Source of the DNA: Cyclostephanos tholiformis
Taxonomy: Eukaryota > Bacillariophyta > Thalassiosirophyceae > Thalassiosirales > Thalassiosiraceae
Length of the DNA stretch: 25,703 bases
Assembly: GCA_036939975.1 (NCBI GenBank)
Contig: JALLPB010000074.1
Coordinates: 1-25,703, forward strand
Direction: 5' to 3'
Positions 19,238 to 25,703 of this stretch are shown here, piece after piece. Numbering within the stretch: the stretch's first letter is position 1; each line of letters opens with the position of its first letter. The notes under the pieces are model-generated. The model was not told the origin of the DNA. It searched no databases and saw only the letters and a list, made by a program, of their open reading frames with translations. The position numbers and the translations under genes were made by a program.

Positions 19238-20962
19238 CTAATAGCATACATTGCTCGGACATGCTGGGCCGCACTTGGTCCGGTCGGCGAGAGTCCCGAC
19301 CTTCCAGCTGGAGTATTGAGACATAGCGCAATTACCGGCCCTGGCATACCTACAAATAGAAACGTAACAATAGGTACCGCTCGCGGACTTGACCATCTTG
19401 TCACTGCATCCCACGTAACGAGTCGCCCTCCACATCACTTGGGTCATGGCCTGATTCGCCGGATATCCGAGCCCGTTCTTTAGGGGTTTGTCCGACCACC
19501 GACCGAGGAGTACCTCTGGTCCCTCGTTCCTAGGGACGCTAGACTTACGAGTTGACATATTCTCGCCCTCCTGGACGCCGGTCTCACGTACGATGCTGCA
19601 GGTGGGAAGAATCTGGTCAGCCCAGTCCGATGACGCATCGGCCAGTTCCTGCGACCACAAGAGGGGCCTGTACGTTTTGCCCTGCGCCTCGTGGTAGGTC
19701 TTGCGGCGAGTGTTGTGCGCGGCGAGCCACTCCTTGTCACGATCGGTCATGGTTGGCGTGTACCCGGGCCTGATGGTGTATATCAGGGTCTTCGACAGTT
19801 GGGTGTTCCACTTATCGCCGAACAAAACCTCCTCTCCATCGACTGAGACGGAAAAATAACCGCCGTTCTCGAGACCGCTGAAGTTATCCGTCAACGTTAG
19901 ACGGTACTGTCCAGCCTCGACGAGAACGTTATTTTTGTAAAGCGTGTTCTTCACCAAACTTCCCACGGCCTTATTGAATAGGACGTTACCATTGATTTTC
20001 TCAAATTTATAACCAGTTTCCGATCCATAACCATCAGTCTTAACCTTGATATCCACGGAGTAGAGTTGCGATGTGGTGATAACCTTGTCAGCAGTTGGCT
20101 TGGTGCCGGTGCTGGTACCGGCCCCTTCGACCGTAATGTATCGCTTGAAGGAAGAGAAATTAGTTTCCGGAGTCGATGCGACTTTCTTTCCGTTGACTTT
20201 CACCACCATTCCCCCACTTCCAAACTCGCAGCACATGCCATCCTCTCCCGCATCCGTTACCTCCAATAGGTACTCCCCCTCCGGGACGCAAATGGATCCG
20301 AGGTACTTTTTCGAACGTTCGTAGTTCCTCCCCTCCGGCGGACCGGCCATAACAATGCTTCCCCCGGCGTCCTTCACAGTGTAGGACGTCTCCCACGGAT
20401 AATTGTCGGTGATGAGCTCCATGTTCCACACCGCCTCAGTGGGATCCGCGCACGCGCCATTAGTGGGAACGTCGATGCGCAAAACATCGGAAGTGAAAAC
20501 GAAGTCGGTCAAGGGGCCATCGAAATCGGCGATTTCGATCCCATCGACATCGTCAACCGGTACCTTATCCTCCTCCTCCGGCCTCACACCCTCGTCGTAG
20601 TCGATGTCTTCCTCGGAGTAATTTCCACTGAAACCTTGATCGTCGATTATATCAAAGTCCTCCTCGCTGTCGACACCGGCTTGTTGATCGTGCGCAGTAA
20701 TCTCATCTTCGCCGGGGATAGCGACGGCGGCGGCGGTTTCCTCGAGCACCGTCCGCGGACTGCCAGGTTTAACTGACATAGTCACCCCCGTTGCGACGGC
20801 CGCCACGAGTACCATCGTGAAAACGGCTGCTACCGCTTTCTTCCGACCGCTGAAGACCGAGCGATGGGGCGACGGATCAACAACGATTGGATCGCGTCCG
20901 ATCTTTTCGGGCCCCGGGGGCATAGCCTCCAAGTCATCATCATTTCGACGCACAGAGTCCAT
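19238..20962 (-). CDS. Membrane-anchored CAP/SCP-domain (PR-1-like) protein
   Basis: It is intronless, 574 residues, from ATG 20962 to TAG. Residues 1-42 are cytoplasmic-looking, 43-64 form one hydrophobic anchor, and about 70-160 are strongly acidic. Two related beta-type modules follow. The first has TDNYPWETSYT and DAGEDGMCCEFGSGG; the second is a weaker copy (TDGYGSETGY). I associate this module with diatom surface proteins. Residues about 405-574 form a CAP domain with AHN (H416), EGEN (E467) and TQVMWRATRYVGC, plus a cysteine-rich tail. The second tetrad histidine is replaced (A505 where GH-x-TQV is usual), so metal binding at the CAP cavity may be lost. It likely faces the cell surface or a secretory compartment. 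CAP proteins bind lipids or act in defence; the role here is unknown. Confidence 0.9.
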   Translation of the reverse strand: MDSVRRNDDDLEAMPPGPEKIGRDPIVVDPSPHRSVFSGRKKAVAAVFTMVLVAAVATGVTMSVKPGSPRTVLEETAAAVAIPGEDEITAHDQQAGVDSEEDFDIIDDQGFSGNYSEEDIDYDEGVRPEEEDKVPVDDVDGIEIADFDGPLTDFVFTSDVLRIDVPTNGACADPTEAVWNMELITDNYPWETSYTVKDAGGSIVMAGPPEGRNYERSKKYLGSICVPEGEYLLEVTDAGEDGMCCEFGSGGMVVKVNGKKVASTPETNFSSFKRYITVEGAGTSTGTKPTADKVITTSQLYSVDIKVKTDGYGSETGYKFEKINGNVLFNKAVGSLVKNTLYKNNVLVEAGQYRLTLTDNFSGLENGGYFSVSVDGEEVLFGDKWNTQLSKTLIYTIRPGYTPTMTDRDKEWLAAHNTRRKTYHEAQGKTYRPLLWSQELADASSDWADQILPTCSIVRETGVQEGENMSTRKSSVPRNEGPEVLLGRWSDKPLKNGLGYPANQAMTQVMWRATRYVGCSDKMVKSASGTYCYVSICRYARAGNCAMSQYSSWKVGTLADRTKCGPACPSNVCY

Positions 20963-21290
20963 TGTTCTTGAGCTATAATTTTTTATTTTTCAGAGAGGTG
21001 AGGGATTATTACAAAAGAAAGAGTGTTTTGCGACAACGGATGGTATTTTCAAGTCTCTCGACACTTCTCGGTTTTAGTCGTTCCTTTGGTATTTTTCGTG
21101 TTCATTACTGATCCACACATGCGTAAAAGGTTTCATTCAAATCTGCTTTCTCGGTTTAAGTCTTGTAACCGCCAACGACCCGAAGCACGCACATCTTGAC
21201 GTCATTGGTTCTTGACTAAAAAATATCTGTGAACTCATTTTTCCTTTTTTACTTTTAAAAAGCCCTATTATCGTTCGGCCGTGGCCTAAA
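20963..21290 (-). promoter_or_regulatory. Upstream region of the CAP-domain gene
   Basis: About 235 bp before the ATG the minus strand reads CCAATGACGTCA. This is a CCAAT box overlapping a perfect CRE palindrome (TGACGTCA at 21197-21204). CRE-type sites bind bZIP factors and are known to respond to CO2/cAMP in the carbonic-anhydrase promoter of the diatom Phaeodactylum. Control of this gene by the site is inference. A T/A-rich stretch lies immediately before the ATG. Confidence 0.4.
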
Positions 21291-21827
21291 TAAATCTAAA
21301 AGGGCATGTTGACTATTTTAGCAGGGGACTAAAATCTAACCGGACAGACCGCGTCCAAAAAAGGAGGTCGATCCGAGAAAACTTGATTTTAAGTTTTCGG
21401 CACACTCTGATAAGCATTAATCGGAACATTATGGTCGCCGATCGGCATGAATCGTAGCATCTTTAGCGCGGATAAGCATAAAACGAGACATTATCCGACG
21501 GTTGTAATAGTGTGTATCGTAAGCATATGAAAAGGGGCGCACAGCAGAAAGTTGTGTTTCTTTTGTGCGCGCATTAGGTTATTTTTTGACGGTTTTACAG
21601 TACTTTATTGTACCTTTTCTCCTACTTTTCTCATTTTCAGCGAGGAATAGCCGAACGGAAGAGCCCCACAGCGTTTTCCGACAGAATCCGTTCTGACAGC
21701 GCGAAAATTCAGACAAAAAGGAAGAGAATGATGGGCTACATTAATAATTCACCTCGAACAAAAATGAGCCGATTTTTCGTCCGTCAAAGGCTTCCTGCCA
21801 AAAAGTCAACATGCCCTTTTAGGTTTA
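21291..21827. repeat. Inverted repeat with about 35-nt arms around 470 bp
   Basis: Arm 21291-21325 (core CTAAAAGGGCATGTTGAC, 21296-21313) is repeated inverted at 21794-21827 (core 21805-21822, perfect). Outer and inner extensions match with single mismatches and one gap. The right arm is also the last recognisable Copia sequence, so either the Copia end was duplicated inverted or a TIR element borrowed it. The DNA between the arms has no gene. Confidence 0.75.
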
Positions 21828-21954
21828 CCAGTCTTATTTGCGCTAACTCCTTGAACACCCCCTTTTCTCCCCATTCTTGGAACTTCCTCAGGCCTGCCCC
21901 AATTGAATATTGCTGGAGGATGACTCCCAAAGCATTTTCAAGTCTGTCCTCACC

Positions 21955-22344
21955 CTAAATTGGCTGCGGCTCGCTGACGTCGCCTCCAGAGAACATCACG
22001 AACCCATCCTTAATGATGGCTTGACTGGGCTGCCCTTCTGTTGCCCCTCCATTTGCATGGAGGAGGGCATAATCCTGGTATCGTGTCGTACAACCCTTGT
22101 TTCTCCTCGTTGACCACCGAAGCTCCCCTGCAGCTGCGGCCGCATCCATGACCTCATCTTCACGGTCGAAATCATGTTCCTTGTCGTCGCTATCGTACTC
22201 ACTTTTGCTCTCATCATCATCATTACTGCCATTGCTAGCATTCTCAAGGTCCACGATCACAGCTTGGTCAGCAGCCCCACAAGGTGCTGCGGGAAGGTCG
22301 GCCACGGCAATGACTCTGTCGTCATTCGGTCCCTGCACTGGCAC
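21955..22344 (-). pseudogene. Copia linker between integrase and RT
   Basis: The piece is acidic (a DDDESKSEYDSDDKEHDFD stretch) and is followed by RWSTRRNKG and TRYQDYALLHANGG. This matches the spacer before the reverse transcriptase of Copia polyproteins, usually R-x2-R-x4-Y-x-DY. It lies one frame away from the integrase frame, with which it overlaps at its 5' end. It ends in a stop where the RT should begin; a short RT-start remnant follows in shifted frames to about 21770. Confidence 0.65.
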
Positions 22345-23804
22345 AATCTCGTGTCCTGGAGGATTCGGGGGTTGAGCCTGGCATTAACCGCCATGGCGTC
22401 TTCCGGGCGTCCATGTGGCACTATGTTGTCCTCGATAATGGCCGTCCTGTTGTCCCGCTTGGTCGTCACTCCTGGGAACTCGGCCGCAAGGGAGGGGTAG
22501 GGGATGACGTCCTCTTCGACGAGTCCTTCTAGAGCTTTGTCAAGTTCCTTGTTCCATTCGAAAAGAACCCCACTCCTGTCCGCAAACTCCAATGCTCCGG
22601 GCATGACCCCAGCTCCCGCGAACCCCTCCACCCTTTTTATCACCAAGTCCGGCATGGGATATCGGGAGAATTGGCGCCGCTTGATCTTCTTTCCTGTCTT
22701 GAGGCTAAAGAATTTGTACGTCCCCTGCAGGTTCCCCATTGGCCCAAGGACAATGGCAGGGGTCCACCGCAAGATCATGCTGTTCGTTGGGGTGGGCTTG
22801 TCATGCGTCTCACAGTAAGACCCGAAAGGAGCATGACAGTGTTTATTGAAGTCCAGCTTGTGTCGGAGCACTATTTCTTGGGGTGATAATGACTCGGAAA
22901 CTCCTGACTTTGAGGGGAAGGTGTTCAGCCAGAGAACGACGTGGTAGATGAGCTCGATGAGGATGATTTGGGGTATTCGTTTGAATGGGAGGGTGTTCAG
23001 AATTCGACGTTCTATCTCGGGAACATGCTCGCTCGCCGCCGTCGTGTTCAGGTGTAGTTCCGGTACAAGGGGGCGGAGCTTTTTGAACTCGTTGTCCATT
23101 AGTATGGTCCCAACTGTGTATCCCCCCCACGCGTATAGATATTTGATCTGCTCGATCCTTGATGCAAGTGATTTAGCGGCACGTGTAGGTAGAAATTCTG
23201 CTGTTAATAGGTTAAGGCCCCTGGCCAGGCTAACTAGGAATGGTACACCGTTAACAAACATAACGTCCGCCATGAGTACAACTAGCCGATACCTGTCCAC
23301 GATAGCGCGTGGGACGTGAATGAAGTCCATCCGCACTGCTTCGGGAGGCCTGCGTACCATCCTTCCCCTCACTCCTGCGAGATTGGGACCAAAGATTTGG
23401 TTAGCATTTTTTACGGCTGTGTCAGTCACGGGACAGTTAAGAATGCAGTTGGCACGTACCATCCCCAGGAAGTCCCGATCGGTGGGGTGCCCAATCATGC
23501 CTTGGGCCTCGCGGGCCGCGCAAGCCTCCTCGACCTTGCGGCGGGTGAAGCCTTCCATGTTCCCCTGCACGGTCTGGATAAAATCAAGGGCGACCTCCCC
23601 ATTGACCTCCTCAAGATCGATGTAGGGCATACCCTTTTCGTTCTTCTGTACCACGATGTTTCCTTGGTTGGTGTGGATGACGAAATGGCCCGCATTCATC
23701 CCCCCGTGCGAGTCGTAAGTGTCTCTCCATATTTTAGAGGACCTCGAGCAGGACGATGTTTGCAATCCAACTCCTGTTGACCCACATCCCTTGGATTTTT
23801 CCAA
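22257..23804 (-). pseudogene. Copia integrase
   Basis: The frame is long (515 codons). A GAG-pre-integrase-like part has the phrase MIGHPTDRDFLGMVRANCI (residues about 103-121) and NCPVTDTAVKNANQIFGPNL. The integrase core has D180 (ADVMFVNG), D237 (LMDNEF) and an EHVPEIERRI block (E263/E265). The C-terminal part carries TNSMILRWTPAIVLGPMGNLQGTYKF in two adjacent strings, then TGKKIKRRQ. It would insert cDNA into the host genome. Between EIERRI and LNTLPF the usual R-x-IKER-x-R-A stretch of about 10 residues is missing, an in-frame deletion just beyond the catalytic Glu. It is one frame away from the gag-knuckle-protease part, with a 71-bp overlap. Confidence 0.85.
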
Positions 23805-24192
23805 GGTTCCCCATCTCAGTCATCGTCGTTGACCCACAGTTGCTATGCCCCACCAGGCCACGCTCAGGACGATGGACATTGTTGAGCAGAGAGCGATAGG
23901 GTGTGCTCGCATAGCTCACGCACGTGTTGATATAGAGGTGAGTAGGGTGTAAAATCCCCCGCACCCCCGGCGCTTCCTTTCCATGTAGCGCGAACTCGCA
24001 GCCATCCGCCAAGGGATCCTGTAGTTCATCTCTGCCTGTGCCCTCCGCCCCCGCGCTGAAGAAACCATGAACCCCGTTAAACTCGTCGATGTTGCAGTTG
24101 TTGATTCCTTTGACCATGAGGTCAGGGCATCGATTCATGCGGTGGCCCGGCTGATTGCAGTGGCAACAGTTCGGGTTGTTGGGGTCCCGCAC
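23734..24192 (-). pseudogene. Copia CCHC zinc knuckle and protease remnant
   Basis: Near the start C-x2-C-x4-H-x4-C (CHCNQPGHRMNRC) forms a retroviral-type zinc knuckle that binds element RNA. Toward the end GHSNCGSTTM occupies the place of the aspartic-protease D-[ST]-G or DxxST active site. The aspartate is not visible, so the protease is probably inactive. It is one frame from gag and overlaps the integrase frame. Confidence 0.7.
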
Positions 24193-24428
24193 CTTACCCC
24201 TTCCTCGCTTTCTCCGTCACTTGGCCCCCCGCCTCCGCCCCGTTTCCCTCCCCAGTCCTGTACGAATGCCAACCCATCCCCAGGGTTGTCCCTGGCGCAT
24301 TGGACTCATGGGTTGAACTTGTAGTCGGGTAGAAGACAAGTGGCCTCCATGATGGTCTGGGGTAGTGGTCCTGTCCTTTGATCATGTCATTGGCCAATTC
24401 TGTCTTGAGGGCCCCGTACCTGACACTG

Positions 24429-25250
24429 TCAGCCCCCCGACATACATGCCAAATGGGCTTTGCAACACGCTGCTTTCGCAACTGCCATCTGTTGTGGTGT
24501 GGCCGTATCCAGCTGGTCCGCCGGTATCCCCTGCTCCATGAGGTGGGCATTGATGAGGCCCGGCTCATTCCCGCATGCCCCGCCATATGTTTCCACGACG
24601 CTGGCGAGCGCCTGGAAAAACTGGATATAATCAGTGTTGCTGACATCGTGCCGCTGGTAGTACACAGAGACCCTGTGCTTCGCTTGTTCCAGCGCCCAAG
24701 TACTCTGCTGTCCTGCTCCGAAGTCACAGCAGATTCCGTGGATAAGCCGTAGGAGCTCCACCACGTCCTGTGCTCCGTTCACTGTTGCATAGGACGTGGC
24801 TCCACGAATCTTACTGACCAGGGCTGGGGAACACTGTCCCATCACAAGTGCATTGGCCCTCTTGGTGCTCTCTTCGATTTGTATTACTTGGGTCCATTTC
24901 TCACGGAGCTCTTCTTTCCATATCTGGATTTTTTCTTGGTCATTGGGATCAGCGGGATATGTCGGCATGGTCACAGTCGGAGCGACCAGGTCTCTCATCC
25001 CCCGGGCAACCTCGGCCCCAGACCTATATTCTTGTTGGATATACCTCGCAATGGCATCCACCGACTTCTCATACTTGGCGGCGTACTTTGGGTGGCCAAT
25101 GTCAAAAGTGTCATCCTCGAGCCCGACCATCCCGGACGTGAACTCCTTCTTCTGTGGCTTGACAGGTCGACGGGGCTTCTTCCCCTCCACCTTCGGCTTC
25201 TGTTCTTCTCCTATGGTCAATCGTGCCCGGATTGCTGTATCTCTTTCCAC
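24429..25250 (-). pseudogene. Copia gag (capsid) protein
   Basis: The frame is open for about 270 codons. It shows HPKYAAKYEKSVDAIARYIQ, IQIWKEELREKW, ANALVMGQCSPALVSKI, LLRLIHGICCDF, and VYYQRHDVSNTDYIQFFQAL with ETYGGACGNEPGL. I recognise this order from one group of diatom Copia gags. The first codon of the open stretch is GTG after a TAA; the first ATG is about 40 codons in (GMVGLEDD). The true start may therefore lie in the other frame upstream (ATG 25293), or be lost. The frame ends early; similarity continues in another frame (ELANDMIKGQDHYP, about 24375-24420) before the knuckle. Confidence 0.8.
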
Positions 25251-25375
25251 TTCTTAAAGATAATGTTGATGCAACTACAAAGATCCCGGTCATACATCGA
25301 TAAGAATGTGATCATGGGATGCCCAAGTGAAACTTAGTAATCAGAGATTATCTTTAAGAAGTGGAAAGAGATACA
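25236..25375. repeat. 29-bp perfect inverted repeat around 82 bp at the gag start
   Basis: Arm TGTATCTCTTTCCACTTC... (25236-25264) is repeated exactly inverted at 25347-25375, with no mismatch over 29 bases. The right arm (minus-strand upstream) and left arm would pair in element RNA into a long hairpin that contains the GTG/upstream codons of the gag frame. Confidence 0.9.
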
Positions 25376-25703
25376 AAAGCTCTCTCCCACACTACTCTCA
25401 CTGGTTTTCCACACAGTCTCAGTGACCAATACACTCCCGGGCTCCAATGGCATCCCTGAACGCATCGGAGAGGAGCCTTCTTCCTCTCCGAGTGTGCCAC
25501 GTCATTTTTATCGGTCGCGTCACTTTCGTATGCCAAGTCATGGTCCCTTGCTCACTCAATCCCCGCCATGTCGCCTTTGCATTCGGGCGGGAACAAAAAA
25601 CTATCCCTCTGTAGGTTTTTCTATGTAGGAATAGTACGTTTTTTCTCATTTCGGCAGCACAACCACAACCCACAAACAACACCACCATGGTGAGCTTCCG
25701 CCG
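25376..25703 (-). other. Probable Copia leader/LTR or host flank; no gene
   Basis: The stretch has no convincing gene. Its minus-strand frames are short. It holds a TGCCACGTCA bZIP/G-box-like word at about 25497-25506 and a CTCTCCGA/TCGGAGAG pair around 25465-25490. An LTR would fit this position, upstream of gag, but no second copy lies in the window to prove it. Confidence 0.35.

Larger units (their letters stand above)
21760..25264 (-). mobile_element. Truncated Ty1/copia (CoDi-like) retrotransposon
   Basis: In minus-strand order the element shows gag, a CCHC knuckle, a protease remnant, integrase and the acidic linker that precedes RT. It ends at the first RT residues (GLRKFQEWGEKGVFKELAQI, about 21890-21830, then a GSLTDEKS-like string). 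Gag-PR-INT-RT is the Ty1/copia order; here RT and RNase H are missing. The upstream end is marked by the 29-bp inverted repeat. I could not identify a pair of long terminal repeats. It lies less than 1 kb upstream of the CAP gene, on the same strand. Confidence 0.85.

Noticed and set aside
21608..21958. Plus-strand 116-codon ORF
   Set aside because: It is the antisense of the Copia linker/RT-start remnant, which shows recognisable homology on the minus strand.
25111..25293. ATG-started frame overlapping the gag start, as a separate gene
   Set aside because: It is Arg/Gly-rich in a shifted frame of gag without homology; kept only as a possible original start region.

Overview
The window looks like nuclear DNA from a photosynthetic stramenopile, most probably a diatom. 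Three things point there. A four-exon PAO/TIC55-type Rieske oxygenase gene starts with a signal peptide ending in an 'SAF' motif, as in heterokont plastid-targeting sequences. An intronless CAP/SCP-domain gene has the N-terminal acidic-linker, single-membrane-anchor layout and the 'TDNYPxETS...DGMCCxFGxG' domain that I associate with diatom proteins. The repeats resemble diatom-type (CoDi-like) Copia elements and a tyrosine-recombinase retroelement family that I associate with diatoms. I could not run a database search, so species and family names rest on motif recognition.

Layout. 1-431: flanking DNA with two strong palindromes. 432-2147: a decayed pogo/Tigger-like DNA transposon with ~30-bp terminal inverted repeats, a broken transposase on the minus strand and a small RanBP2-type zinc-finger ORF on the plus strand. 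2373-4392: the Rieske oxygenase gene (three introns, plus strand), with AATAAA downstream. 5257-11462: a long, dead, minus-strand YR retroelement. It has a gag-like ORF, then RT-RNase H, then a tyrosine recombinase, followed at its 3' side by two 182-bp direct repeats around a 240-bp spacer. That is the 'B1-A2-B2' end expected of DIRS/PAT/Ngaro-like split direct repeats. 11695-12240: a Copia gag fragment (plus strand) abutting, tail to tail, a piggyBac-like transposase fragment (12193-13113, minus). 13469-13504: a perfect hairpin. 13506-14760: a decayed coiled-coil protein of a family I associate with diatoms (minus). 15082-15482: a 60-bp minisatellite. 15490-19237: a long gene-free stretch with diverged duplications and recurring TGCCTAAACCC-type ends. 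19238-20962: the CAP-domain gene (minus), with a CRE/CCAAT pair upstream. 21760-25264: a truncated Copia element (minus) with gag, CCHC knuckle, protease remnant and integrase but no reverse transcriptase, bounded by a 29-bp perfect inverted repeat. 25265-25703: probable Copia leader or LTR, which I could not delimit.

Only two genes look intact: the plastid-type Rieske oxygenase and the CAP-domain membrane protein. Everything else that codes is a mobile-element relic, and the genes show no operon-like cooperation. In the YR element's RT-RNase H region and in the coiled-coil relic, every premature stop I read is TGA, and the recombinase's catalytic arginines were lost by transitions at CpG-type codons. 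This suggests decay of methylated DNA. The most interesting structure is the YR retroelement with its recognisable split-repeat end.
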